64,000 nucleotides of DNA, from contig JAKCPI010002845.1 of the NCBI GenBank assembly GCA_023213315.1, forward strand, positions 1 through 64,000, read 5' to 3'. Source of the DNA: Euborellia annulipes (lineage: Eukaryota > Arthropoda > Insecta > Dermaptera > Anisolabididae). Positions 48,447 to 59,581 of the stretch are shown piece after piece; the first letter of the stretch is position 1; each line of letters opens with the position of its first letter. Below the pieces are notes generated by a model, which searched no databases, was not told where the DNA came from, and was given only the letters and a program-made list of their open reading frames with translations. The position numbers and the translations under genes were made by a program.

Positions 48447-49634
48447 GATTAACTAAAATATTTTCGAACATATTAATAGCTTAATTAATTAATAGGGGGA
48501 GGGATAACTTATTTTCTTTAAATGGTCAAAAAATAAATTTGTAAAAAAATTTTTCAAGTAACATGTCCTCCCCTACCCCCTCCAAAAATCGCGACTTAAA
48601 GAGATGGTCCGGGGCGGTCAAAACTGTCGCTTGTGTGTAAAAGATCAGACCGTGAGTTCGGACCGCAGTCCAATCTGTTAGATTGATGCGTGGCGGTCAA
48701 AACTGGCGTTTGCTCACTAACGAAAAGATCAGTCCGTGAGTTTGGACCACAGTCCAATCTGTTAGATTGATGCGTGGCGGTCAAAACTGGCACGTGCTCG
48801 CCCACTAACGAAAAGATCGGATCGTGAGTTTGGACCACGGTCAAATCTGTTAGATTGATCCGTGGCGGTCAAAACTGGCGCGTGCTCGCCCACTAACGTA
48901 AAGATAAATCCGTGCGTTTGGACCGGCACGGTCAAAACCGACGGTTCTACCTCTCCGTGTATGCCCAGCTATTTTATAGAGCAAAATAAGTGATTTTTGA
49001 ATTTTAATCAAAATCGTTGGAGCGAATTTTGAGAAAATCGAAAAAAATTGAAAAAGTACATCAGTAAAGTATTAGTTCTTTTTGGCCGATTTTGGCTCCA
49101 AAGTCAACCCAAATTAAACACAGACACGATCACACATACACACACACACCCAATCTAAATCTCAGAAACAAACCCAAGCTCCTATCACATCCACTAACCA
49201 AACCAATAACACGTCGACTTGGGGAGGCAGATTGAGGCCCCGTAGTCAACCTAAACCGAACACAAACGCAATTACACACACTCAACCTTCCTCCAGCTCT
49301 CAGAGACTAAACCAAGCCTCTGAGGCATCCACCAAATTGACCTGAGGACCAGCAAGACTGCGACCCCGTAAACAAACTACCTCAACAATTCCCCTAAACC
49401 CATACTCTTGAAAATGGCTCCAAAAGGAGAGCCGAAAAGTCGAGTAAATCTCAACATCACACACGAATTAACCCGAGAAAACACATCTTCGCATATATAC
49501 TGTATATATGTATATTAACATATACATCTAGGTAAGAGAAAGTAAAAAAGTGTATTACTGTAATAAAAAAAGCCGAAAATTTGGTGTGACTGGTGGCACA
49601 ACTTTCTCTTACCTTCGGTAAACGAATGAAATTA

Positions 49635-50136
49635 CAGTAGAACCTCGATAAGTTAAAGTTCAAGGGAAACAGTTAGAAATTTGAGTTATTGAGTTTTTTA
49701 CTTATCGAGAGTTGAAGTTAGAGAGGTTATTGAATATAATTTTTAACGTACCGAGGTTTATTGACTTTGGGCACGTGAGTGAAAAAGGAATTTCGTTTGA
49801 TCTAGTTGTTTATTTAGAATAGTTTAGTTAAATATAAATTAAATTAATAGATTTATTTATTTACAAAAAAATCGGTTATTTTTTTCTGCTTCATGTATTT
49901 TTCTGCATCAACTATTTTTTCGATGATATGTTAAGAAATACTTTAAGTTATAGAGGTCACCAAAAGATTATTTTAAGTTATCGAGGGCTATGATCAAAAT
50001 ATTTGTTTAAGTTACAGAGGTTTTGTTCTTTAAGTAATAGAGGTTTTACGCTGTCAAGGGAAGGGAATTGAAAAAGTTTTTAAGTTACGGAGGTTTTGAA
50101 CTTAGCGAGGTTTAACTAATCGAGGTACTACTACTG
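49635..50136. mobile_element. pogo/Tigger-like MITE flanked by TA
   Basis: It begins CAGTAGAACCTCGATAAGTT and ends AATCGAGGTACTACTACTG, with TA on both sides (49633-49634, 50137-50138). The 'CAGT..AACCTCGAT..' terminus is typical of Tigger/pogo elements. Internal motifs 'aagttatagaggt', 'aagttatcgaggg', 'aagttacagaggt' recur like worn copies of the terminus. At 502 bp it has no frame for a transposase. Confidence 0.75.
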
Positions 50137-50142
50137 TATTAA

Positions 50143-50400
50143 CAAAAACGTCAGCAAAGAAAAAACACAAGTATACTCACTGGTCAAATGGACCTCTTGT
50201 TCTTTTACAAGTATAAAGAAAGATATGAGATTCAAAAAATATTTTTTTTTAATAATATATAATAAAGTTAGGGCTCGTGACTCGATGCTCAGAGAGGATA
50301 CATTAGCTTCTCGTGGATAGGGTTCGCTTTTTAATTCAATTGAAGTCCATTTTTTTCGACCAGTGAGTGTACTAGTGTTTTTTCTTTGCTGACGTTTTTG
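50143..50400. mobile_element. TTAA-flanked MITE, piggyBac-like
   Basis: The inverted ends CAAAAACGTCAGCAAAGAAA and ...TTTCTTTGCTGACGTTTTTG are flanked by TTAA (50139-50142 and 50401-50404), the target of piggyBac elements. The inner parts 'gtatactcactggtc' / 'gaccagtgagtgtac' are also inverted. It abuts the Tigger-like element directly. The superfamily call rests only on TTAA. Confidence 0.6.
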
Positions 50401-51475
50401 TTAATAATTTCATTAATAATTAGCAGATTTTTATGAATGAATGATTTTTAGAAAGCCAAAGAACTATAGAATATCGTACATATATGTTTTTTGCATTCAG
50501 GGATATCTAAAATTGTATTAGGGGTGAACAAAGCAAAAAAAATCTCGAAAATTTCGATTTTTTAAAAGTGCATAATATGACGGGGTGTCGTGTTATAAAT
50601 AATTTGAACATTCTAAATTAAAGCCGTTTTAGAGCACTTTTTCTATTAAAATCTATTTTGCTCTATATCTCTAAAACTGTGCCTGATGGGGAAAAACTGA
50701 ATTGATATTTGAATTCAGCATGAAAAATACTTCTAGAATTTCATATCTTCATTCTTGTGAAAGAAAAAAAGTTCATTTTTGTCGACTAGTGTAATTAATA
50801 AGAGCATGACGATATAGGCAGCAAGCAAAAAATAAAAAAATTTAACTTAAATTTAGCAGAAGTCTATTGTAGTCTATCTAAATACATAGAGAGGATTTTT
50901 TCGATTACCAAATTTTACAGCTGAAAACTTCGAATTATCGAAAAATTCGGATTATTGAGATTCGAATGAGTCGACTGTATTTAAAAAATAAAAATCTCAT
51001 GAAAAAATTATCTTATAGGTCTATAAGTTATATTAACATATTATATATAATAACTAATGCAATCTTTTCAAAAATTTGACATCAAGATTTTGATACGCAG
51101 TTTTAAGGGGTCCAAAAAAGTGGAACAAGCAAAATGGTCTGTCAGTCTGTGTGGGAACAAAATATCTCAAGTCCGAAAAGGGCTTGAAATTTTATTTTTA
51201 ACTTCCCCTTGGAGTGCAACACGAAGCTTTTGAATATATGCGAATATATGCGAAGTGAGCTAAAACTTTTCTACAAAAGGTCGCCGAGAATAAAGGAAAA
51301 AAAAAACTTTTCTGATGTATTATACTTATTCAGTTTTTTTAAAGAATGGATAAAACCAGGTAATTATAATATTCTAAATGATGTAGGTGTAATAATAAAG
51401 ATATGGTAGAATAGATGAAGGGAGGGGATAGGACACGACTTCATGACTATCAAAAGGGGAGTTTGAGAGAATTTG

Positions 51476-51484
51476 TATAAAAGG
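51476..51484 (+). promoter_or_regulatory. TATA box of S1
   Basis: TATAAAAGG lies 90 bp before the S1 start codon. The preceding ~120 bp, 'attataatattctaaatgat', 'ataataaagatatggtagaa' and 'gacacgacttcatgactat', are kept almost unchanged ahead of S2 and in part ahead of S3. Confidence 0.7.
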
Positions 51485-51565
51485 TAAGGTAGAATGTTTC
51501 ACTGTTAAATTATTTCGTATTTTTTTAAAAATAAATTGTGTCTAAACAAATTTGACATCGTCAAA

Positions 51566-52258
51566 ATGAATCTCATTCTAGGTATATCATCTGCCTTTGT
51601 AATCATGTTAATCAACAATGGCGCTTTGATTAACGGAGATTTATTTGATGACCATTACATAAATTGGGTAAGATAACTATCTGATTAGCCTATCATTCTT
51701 TATGTATTTAAGTCTCACTATCCATAAAACGATTTTTTTTTTTATAATTGTAACAGAGGTATAAAACATTACACTTTTTTTAGGAAATTATTCTGATAAA
51801 CCAAATTCAGGTATATCTTTCGTGGGGTCCAGGCATTTTTATTTAACCCATTTGGTATCCTATCTACCTAAAAATATTTGCAGCTAATTGAAAAAACTCC
51901 ACATTATTATGGGTTGTTTTGAGAAAGAATGACCCATATATTAATTTATAATAGTGCTAAAAAATTTTTCATTTTTTTTTTGTTTTAGGTTGCAATGCAA
52001 CAGCAATTCGGTTTCAAGCCTGACAAATTCATCTTTACTTCGGAAGGGAGAAAGAATATTTTACCGTTTAATATTGAGCCCGAATCTGAAGAAGACGACT
52101 TCCCGGGGTATCAGGGAAGATTTTTTCGACTACCATTAAAAATATTCGATTTAGCTAAAACTGGTATTTTATCTTCATTTGAAGGGAAATCTAATAAACC
52201 AAATTCAGGTATATCTTCCAGAATTGCCAAATTTAGGTATAACTCCATTTTTAGGTAG
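51566..52258 (+). CDS. S1: small secreted protein, truncated member of a tandem family
   Basis: Function unknown. Exon 1 is 51566-51667 and exon 2 is 51989-52258 (GT..AG, phase 0), giving 123 residues. Residues 1-24 look like a signal peptide (MNLILGISSAFVIMLINNGA), nearly identical to S2. The mature part is short, rich in Phe, Lys and acidic residues (IEPESEEDDFPGYQG), with a motif S-F-E-G-K-S-N-K-P-N-S-G-I-S-S that recurs downstream in the +1 frame as Y-Q-G-K-S-A-K-P-Y-S-G-I-S-S. Relative to S2, about 80 further codons survive after the stop but in another frame and broken by a TAA where S2 has GAA. So S1 is either a short form or a decaying paralogue. The transcript probably continues through a 3'UTR intron (donor 52506) to 53539. 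Confidence 0.6.
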
Positions 52259-53538
52259 GCCTATATCTCCTAAATTATTTTCAGGTATATCTCCTTTTGC
52301 ATATCAAGGGAAATCTGCTAAACCATATTCAGGTATATCTTCCTATCTATTTGAACAAATACCTTTGAGGTAATTTGAAAAAATAATAATATTTTCTGTT
52401 CCATTTATAGAAATTACAGGCCAAGAAACGGAATCGGGGAATCTGCATCCGCAGGAGTAAACAAAGTAAATTTGTTATCTGAGCATCTAAAGTAACTTTC
52501 AAATAGTAAGAAATTAAATAAGTATATTTATATTAATATAATATACTGTATATTAAATATATTGATAAATCTTAAAAAATGTATGGTAGAAAAGTGGAAA
52601 ATTTATTGAGCCAGATCAAGTTGTAGGTGTTAACTTGAATGCTCTACATTAGCAGTTACTATTATCAACCTTATAAGAAAATGAAATGAAAGGCTTTGTC
52701 TAGCTCGATCCGTCTTTCGAAGTCGTCTCTGTGTTGCCGAACGTTAAGAATGGCCCGTAATTAAAAATTTTGATTCATAATCTTAAATAATCAGTCCAGC
52801 TATTTTTTATTATGGAGATTTTTTTGGGAATACTTCAATTCTAATATATGTACTTATTTATAATAATTATAATTTGGTTCTGGAGCCTCCACGAAGATTG
52901 AAATTTATAGTCGGGGCGACTATTAACTGTCAGGGCTTTGAATTTAGGCAACCAAAACGTTAAGCTTTCTGAATTGTTGATATTCAAAACAATTTTTTTC
53001 AATTTTATTATAAAGACAGTCGGCCAAATAATAAATACTTTTGCATATTATCCGTTTATTTGTAAATATTTCGACCCCAGTGATATGGAATCATCTTCAG
53101 TACAATCAACAGATGTTTTTTAAATAGTTACTTTCTCCCATCCAATATGACAAAATAGCTGACAATTTTTTTTTCCTTATTTTTGGCTATTCTCAAGAAT
53201 TTATTTAAAAAATGATTTACTTATTTATTTTAATAATTTGGATTTGTAGTCTAAGCTGATTTTCGTTTTTGAAATATATTGTTTACAAACACACAGACAG
53301 ACAATTTTGCGATATTTTTACCTCCTTTTTTTTAACTCAGTGGGTCTCAAAACGTGTATTTCTAACAAAATCTCGATATCAAATTTTGACATGAAGACAT
53401 TCTCTCTTTCTATATATATAACGGTAAGAGAAAGTAATAGAACATTTAGAATAGGAATTTAATTTTTATATTATTTTTGCAATAAAATGATAGACCTATA
53501 TTGAAAATTTTCATTTATTATTTTTTTTTCTTTTTCAG

Positions 53539-53596
53539 ATGGCTAGTTTACTTTTTGACATCTTTATACCAATAATTAAGGATAAATTAATTTAAT
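53539..53596 (+). other. Likely terminal (3'UTR) exon of S1
   Basis: A strong acceptor 'tttctttttcag' is followed by 'atggctagtttactttttg'. The same acceptor and first bases occur after S2 at 59424, at a similar distance from the stop, and both genes have a 'gtaagaaat' donor shortly after the stop codon. The 18-codon reading frame here is probably not translated. Confidence 0.45.
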
Positions 53597-54239
53597 ATTA
53601 TTCTTTGTTATCTTTATTGTATCAAATATTATTAAAACAATCAATGTAGATTACATTCCTTTCTCTATTCATATAAATGTTAAAAATCAGGTGTGTCAGA
53701 CCGCATATGACATGTGTTAACACATCAGATTTTTCGTGTCTTATATATTTAGTAGGTCTACGTATTGATAGGAAATTTTGTTTTAAATTAGGCCTATAAT
53801 GATAAGATTAATAAACTTCATAGCTAACTAAAAAAGTGTATTATATTAATTAAAAAAGTCAAATAGTGCATCATTATTGTTTGACCGATTTTATTTAAAA
53901 GCTTTATGCTGCTTGCCCGATAACCTAACTTAAATAAAAATTTCAACTTAGTAGCTCTTTTCACTCTTGAGATATTTTGTTCACACATGCAATTTTTTCG
54001 GGGTTCACTTTTTTGGAAGAACTCTAAAAACAAGTATTTCGGTCAAAAACTCGAGACCAGCACAATTGGCCTACTTTTTCTCTTATATATTATTATCTCT
54101 TAACTTATAGCTTATAGATAATAGAAAGTAAAAAGAGCACTCACATTTTAAAATTCACCCCCCACCCTTCACAAATATATTTGCCCAGGAGCCCTATATT
54201 TTCATTTAGATGCTCTTAATCGACAAAAAAAATTAATGT

Positions 54240-54473
54240 TTTTTTTTTTTTTTTTTTTTTGAAAAAACTCATTTTTCCCATTCACACTCACATACATAAA
54301 GTCTTTTTGTAAACTTAAGCCATATAAGAATTTTACGATAACCATTAATGAATATATCTATTGGGGTCCAGGCATTCTCATTTAAGCCATTTGGTATTCA
54401 ATAGAACATATAAAATAATCGGACTGCCTAGGATCCGAACCCTCGACCCTTGGTATACAAGGCCAGCCCTAAT
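54240..54473 (-). repeat. tRNA-derived SINE copy, reverse, hit by a MITE
   Basis: From a T-tract (tail) at about 54240 it reads 'cccattcacactcacataca', 'cattctcatttaagccattt', and 'ggactgcctaggatccgaac' (B box complement). The hAT-type MITE at 54474-55039 is inserted at its head end, and the rest of the SINE head is not found beyond it. Confidence 0.7.
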
Positions 54474-55039
54474 CAGTGGCGGATCCAGAGGTGTTTCTCG
54501 GGGGAGGGGGGGGGGGGGGTAATCTGGAGTGGCTGGTCGCACAGCACACATTTTTTTCTTAATTTCGGCAATTTAAAGGCGCATTCTGTACTTGTTTGCC
54601 AGAATATAAATATAAATCAAATTTTTAATTTTTTTTTTATTTTTAATTAATTTTTAAAATTTTACATTGCCCCCGGGTGTGGCGTAGTAGGTAGCGTGCC
54701 TACCTCCTATACCAAACGTCGCGGGTTCGGACCCAGGCAGTCCGATGATTTTATTTAAGCCATCTGGATACCAGATGGCTTAAATAGAAATGCCTGAACC
54801 CATAATAGATAATATTATATTACAACGGTTATCGTCAAAGTCTTAAATGGCCTAAGTTGCCGAAAATACTGTGTGAATGTGTGTGTGAGTGTGAGTGTGA
54901 ATGAGAAAAAAGTGTGAATGTTTAAAAAAAAAAAAAAATTTTACATTAAAAATACATTTTTTTCGAAAAAAAGTATTTTTTTCAAATCACAGGGGGGGGG
55001 TAATTACCCCCTTTACCCTTCCCCTTGTATCCGCCCTTA
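54474..55039. mobile_element. hAT-type MITE, same family as 16239, carrying a SINE
   Basis: It begins CAGTGGCGGATCCAGAGG and ends CTTGTATCCGCCCTTA. GCCCTAAT is duplicated on both sides (54466-54473 and 55040-55047). The body keeps the G-tract, the 'gcattctgtacttgtttgcc' block, and the 'ggtaattaccccctttaccc' end. Without the inserted SINE it is about 290 bp, like its relatives. Confidence 0.85.
54669..54937 (+). repeat. Full-length tRNA-derived SINE nested in the MITE
   Basis: The head 'gtgtggcgtagtaggtagcg' (A-box region) and B box GGTTCGGACCC are followed by 'cagtccgatgattttattta', the small hairpin 'catctggataccagatg', 'cttaaatggcctaagttgcc', a GTGTGAATG repeat tail and poly-A. TTTTACATT flanks it (54660-54668 and 54938-54946), a 9-bp or longer duplication typical of LINE-driven insertion. 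This is the best reference copy in the window. Confidence 0.9.
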
Positions 55040-56368
55040 GCCCTAATGTTTTTTTAACTTTGCCCACCACCTATAGGTTGTAATCAAATAAACAAAGAAT
55101 AAGGCCTACATCTCAAAAAAAATCTTAATAATTGTTTGAAAAAGTTGTTAATTTAAATTATTAAATAATAATGATGAAATAATTACGAATTAAATAAATA
55201 CTTATTTATTATAAGAAAAGTCTCTCAATTAAAAATTATCTGATAGGTCTATAATAACTAGGGCTCGGATTTATAGGCACTAAAAATCTTTAAAATAGGC
55301 AGGCAACTAAGCACTAAAAATTATTAAAATAGGCACTTAAAAAGGCATTTATTGTAAAAATAGGCACTTAAAAAGGCACTTAAAAGGCATTATTTAAGAA
55401 ATAATATAAAAAATTTAAAGAACTGATGTCTTATTTTTGGAAACAAAGATAAAACAATTACCTCCTTTGCACAAAGATGGCTGAATGAGGGCGGAGGGGG
55501 TGAAGCCCAACTGGGGCGCCGTTTTTCGTTCGACCTTTTTTTTTTTTAGTATTCGAATCTAGTTCGATTTTTTTTTTGTAATTTTTCTCCGGATTTGTGA
55601 TATAAAATGAATTTATTGTGAAATTTCAAAAAAAAAGCCGAAATTGGCTTAAAATAGCCTATTTTAAGTTAAAATACTTAAAATAGGCACTAAAAAAGGC
55701 ATTTATAGATGAAATAGGCACTAAAACCTGAAATCGCCCAAAATAGGCATTATAGGCACTAACAAATGCCTCTTATTTTATTCAGAATTTCATGAAACGT
55801 ATACATATCATATTGGCCTAAATGTTAAGCCATAAATTAAAAAAAGGCAAATAGGGCGAAATCCGAGCCCTAATAATAACATTAGAAATTATTGTTATCT
55901 TTTCAATAATTCGATTGGTCCAACAAGTTTGAGTGGTCCAAAAAAGTAGAACCAGTAAAATTGAAGTGTTCGTGTGTGTGGGAACAAAATTTCTCAAGTA
56001 AGAAAAAAAGCTTGAAATTTTGAACACTTGTTTGGCTTTTTTATCTTTAACAAAAAATGGCTGGAAAATATTCATTTCTCTGTATTGAGTCAGAATAACT
56101 ATAGTTTTAGAGTTCCTATAAAAAATTTACAAATTGATTGCTTTGTTGGCTTAGCAGAAATTAATTTAAAAAAAGGTAAAAATGCTTGAGGGGGCCAACC
56201 ACTGTATCCTTTATCCTACTTATTCAGTTTTTTTAAGAATGGATAAAACCAGGTAATTATAATATTCTATATGATGTAGGTGTGATAATAAAGATATGGT
56301 AGAATAGTTGAAGGGAGGGAATAGGGCACGACTTCATGACTATAAGAAGGGGACTTTAAGAGAATTTG

Positions 56369-56377
56369 TATAAAAGG
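56369..56377 (+). promoter_or_regulatory. TATA box of S2
   Basis: TATAAAAGG lies 113 bp before the S2 ATG, within 'gaatttgtataaaaggtaag', identical to S1. The upstream block at about 56256-56345 ('tgtgataataaagatatggt', 'gggcacgacttcatgactat') matches S1 closely. Confidence 0.7.
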
Positions 56378-56481
56378 TAAGGTAGAATGTTTCACTGTTA
56401 AATTATTTCGTAATTTTTTTAAAATAAATTGTGTCTAAACAAATAGCATCCGCGAGGAAATTTGAATTTGACATCGTCAAG

Positions 56482-58187
56482 ATGAATCTCAATCTAGGTA
56501 TATCATCTGCCCTTGCAATTATGCTAATCAACAATTGCGCTTTGATTAACGGAGATTTATTTGATGATAATTACATAAATTTGGTAAGATAACTAGCTGA
56601 TAAGTCTTACTATCCATGAAACAATTTTTTTTTTTTTTTTAAATAGCATAATACTCATTGTAATAGAGGTAAAAAAGAAATGCTATAACACCTCATGACA
56701 ACTTATACCCTCATACATTGGGGTAGCCAGAAATTTTTGAGAAATTTTTGATGGGGGGGGGGGTCCAAGAAAATTTTTTCTTCAAATGTTTGAAACATTT
56801 GAAAAATTTAAGATTATTTTTGGGTATTTATAAATCATTTTGTTTTTGTTTTTTTTAGCTAGAGTAAATTATTATATTTTACTTTCTCTTACCCTGTATT
56901 ATAAAGCTTAAATATCTAGTCATGGTTTAGGTATCATATGGGGGGGGGGTTGAACCCCAAACCCCCCTGGCTACGCCTATGCCCTCATACCCTAAAAGTG
57001 ACTATATTTTACCGTTAACTTCTCTTCAATTTTATCATATTGCCGAATGATGCATCCTTTCTTACATTTATTTTTTCAAGAAAATACAATAAGATAACGA
57101 AAATACCAAAAAAAAAATTAAAGAGAAAATAAAAACGGTATTGTTGCCTTTTTTAAGACTTCCAAATTTTGATCCATTTTTGAAATTAATTAATAGTTAA
57201 GGTAATTTAAATAAATTTGATCATTTACAAGAGCGGTACGGGAATCGAACAGTTAACTTTTTAAGGGTTGTGAATCTACATAGACTTTCAGCTTAAAGAA
57301 TCGTTCTGAGAAAAAATTTAGATAAAATATTTAAAAATACAGATGGGCCTCTATTACGTGTAAATTCTTTGGATTACTTTATTGTAAAAAAAATGTTATA
57401 AACGTAGGTCTATTAAAAAATTCTTAAAAAAAAAAAAAAAATTATATGTTAAAATACAATGATAATCCAACATGATTCAATTTATAATAAGGTAAATTTT
57501 TATTTTTTGTTTTAGCTTTCAATGCAACAAAAGAAAAATCCAGAGCCTCGGAATTTTGGAGGCAAGCGTGAAAGAATATTCTTTAGTATAGAGGAGTTGG
57601 ACGCAAAACCTGTACCGTTTCATCATGAGCCCTGGGCGAGATCTAGAGTCTCAGCCTCTCTTCGACCACCAATTAAAATACTTCCAAATCTTTTGACACG
57701 TCCTCGATCTAATCCAGCGCAGTTATTAGAAAATAGATTTTTCGATATAACTCCTCAACTTTTGCAAATTCATAACGCGTTATGGAAAATTCCTAAAGAA
57801 ATCTTGGAAATACCAAATCGGATTTTTAAAATTCCATATCAATTAATAGAAATAAATAAGGGAGATTTGGATTTAGCTAAACCAAATAGTTATGTACCTA
57901 ATTTTTTATTTATAATAGATATATCATCTCCTAATCTATATTTAGATATACTTCCTAATCTATTTTTAAGTATGTCTCCTCCTAATTCATTTGAAGAGAA
58001 ACCTCCTGAACCAAATTCAGGTATATGTTTCAATCTATTTGAAAAAATATTTTCTAAAGAATTTGGAAAAATAATAATATCTTTTGTTTCATTTTTAGAA
58101 AGTACAGAACAAGAAACGGAATTAGACAATCTGCCTGTCCAACCAACGGAATCGGACCATGAGCCTCCGCAGGAAGAAACAGAATAA
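56482..58187 (+). CDS. S2: secreted Pro/Ile/Asn-rich protein of the tandem family
   Basis: Function unknown. Exon 1 is 56482-56583, exon 2 is 57516-58187 (phase 0), 257 residues. Residues 1-24 (MNLNLGISSALAIMLINNCA) are a probable signal peptide, so the protein should be secreted. The mature part starts basic (QQKKNPEPRNFGGKRER), then has repeated short runs of hydrophobic residues with Pro and Asn: KIPKEILEIPNRIFKIPYQL-type heptads near 125-145 and DILPNLFLSMSPPNSF near 190. It ends in an acidic Glu/Pro tail (ESDHEPPQEETE). There are hardly any cysteines, so it is not a cysteine-knot peptide. A donor GTAAGAAAT at 58221, after the stop, and an acceptor at 59423 imply a 3'UTR intron. I recognise no domain. 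It might be a structural, salivary, reproductive or defence secretion; the sequence does not decide. Confidence 0.7.
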
Positions 58188-58749
58188 ATTTGTTTTCTGA
58201 GCACTGGAGATTTCTCCAAAGTAAGAAATAAAGTAAATAGGCCTATATATTTCTGTATATATAAGCTATATACTAATTTAATAAGCCGAACTGGGACTCC
58301 TAATTTGGTTCTGGAACCACCAGGAAGATTGAAATTTATAGTCTGGGCGATTATTAACTGTCGAAAATGCTAAGCTTACGAAATTATTGATAACCACAAC
58401 AATTCATTTAAAAAAGATGATTTATTTTAATAATACAATTTGTGAGTCTAATCCGATTTTGTTCTAAAGCTTCGTGTTAAGAACCAGGGGGATACATAAC
58501 TTAATTTCAAATTTCAACATTCTTGCTCTTTTCGTTTTTGAAATATTTTTTAACAGATATACAAACAAACATACCGACTATTTTGGGGATTCCACTTTTT
58601 TTGAACTCAGTAAATCTCAAAAGGTGAATTTTTATTAAAATCATGACATTGAATTTTTGACATGAATACAATAGGCTATATGAAATAATATAAATTTGAT
58701 TTTTAAAATTTTCATATTATTTCTGCAATAAAATGAGATATATTTAAAA

Positions 58750-58855
58750 ATCTGGTGTGACTGGCGCACAGCACTCAACTTTCTCTTACCATCGGTAAAC
58801 GAAAGTTGTGTACTGTGCTTGTCACACCAGATTTTTTGTGTCGACATGTATTTAG
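58750..58855. repeat. Best copy of the 'gtcacaccag' palindrome
   Basis: 'aaaaatctggtgtgactggc' then 'gcacagcactcaactttctc' and 'ttaccatcggtaaacgaaag', followed by the inverted half 'ttgtgtactgtgcttgtcac' and 'accagattttttgtgtcgac'. It is a near-complete hairpin of about 100 bp, followed directly by an inverted long repeat running to 59390. Confidence 0.65.
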
Positions 58856-59390
58856 TTTCCGAAGGTACATTCGATTTTCAAGAAGTAAAATTTATAAACA
58901 TTGGAAAATATTTATATTTTGTTACCATGGCAACCATTTCTCCTATCTTTTCTATGAAGTATAAGAGTAAAGTGGCCTTCAGAAGATTTCAATGGCAAAA
59001 TGAGAATATACATTTCAAAAAAATTAATAGATTTTTGAAATTTAAACAAAATCGTTGGAGCGAATTTTGAGAAAATTGAAAAAGTGCATCAGTAAAGTGC
59101 TAGTACTCTGTGGTCGATTTTGTTCAAAAGCTTCGTGTCACGTCCCATGGGGGTATAACTTAAATTAAAATTTCAACTTCCTAGCTCTTTTCGTTCTTGA
59201 GATATTTTGTTGACAGACACACAGATAGTAGACACACAGACAGAACATATCGCGAAAATAACTTTTTTGGATTCAGGGGACCTCAAAACGTGTATATCCG
59301 TCAAAATCTCGACATCGAATTTTGGACATGAATCCAATACTTTCTCTCTATACATATTAACATATATAGAAGTAAGAGAAAGTAAAAATA
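58856..59390 (-). repeat. Long interspersed repeat, reverse copy ending in the 'actttctc' palindrome
   Basis: It runs from 'gtatttagtttccgaaggta' through 'tttgttaccatggcaaccat', 'ttcaatggcaaaatgagaat', 'aaaatcgttggagcgaattt', 'ttcttgagatattttgttga', a GACACACAGA simple tract, 'cgacatcgaattttggacat', to the palindrome at about 59338-59388. A copy at 38335-38823 has the same order, which shows that the unit is longer than the short copies suggest. It lies in the presumed 3'UTR intron of S2. Confidence 0.7.
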
Positions 59391-59423
59391 TTCCTTTATT
59401 ATTAATATTTTCTTCTTTTTCAG

Positions 59424-59581
59424 ATGGCTTGCTTACTTTTGGTTAATACATCAGATTTTTCGTGTCTTATATATTTAGTTTTCGATAGTAAACTAGTCTC
59501 TATTGTGCCTATTGTATCAATATATTATATTAATGCTGAAAACCAAACCTTTCTTTAGTTCTATCGATAAATGAGAATAAA
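59424..59581 (+). other. Likely terminal (3'UTR) exon of S2 with AATAAA
   Basis: The acceptor 'tcttctttttcag' at 59411-59423 is followed by 'atggcttgcttacttttg', similar to the S1 exon at 53539. AATAAA occurs at 59576-59581 close to a plausible end. Paired with the post-stop donor at 58221 this makes a final non-coding exon. It is an inference from splice signals and paralogue conservation. Confidence 0.45.

Larger units (their letters stand above)
45604..48970. mobile_element. Same transposon family, outer copy split by two insertions
   Basis: The left end is at 45604, and the element is interrupted at 45658-47030 by the inner copy and at 47921-48460 by a hairpin, ending at 48970. ATT flanks both ends (45601-45603 and 48971-48973). 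The interrupted parts join to match copy 1 in the same orientation. Flanking sequence on both sides belongs to another interspersed repeat also found at 58980-59060, and the insertion point agrees with that repeat's wording. Confidence 0.85.

Noticed and set aside
44604..48844. Open frames with 'LTATHQSNRLDCGPNSR' repeats at 44604-44936 and 48596-48844 (minus)
   Set aside because: Same reason: they lie in the other GC-rich end of the same transposon and simply follow its internal repeats.
54669..54780. tRNA gene suggested by A and B boxes at each SINE copy
   Set aside because: The boxes are followed by the same SINE body and tail at several loci, with target duplications, so these are SINEs.
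57890..58219. 109-codon minus-strand open frame
   Set aside because: It is the antisense shadow of S2 exon 2, with no independent start context.
59424..59560. A coding exon beginning ATGGCTTGC after S2
   Set aside because: The frame is short and differs between S1 and S2 after a few codons, and the upstream reading frame already ends; a 3'UTR exon fits better.
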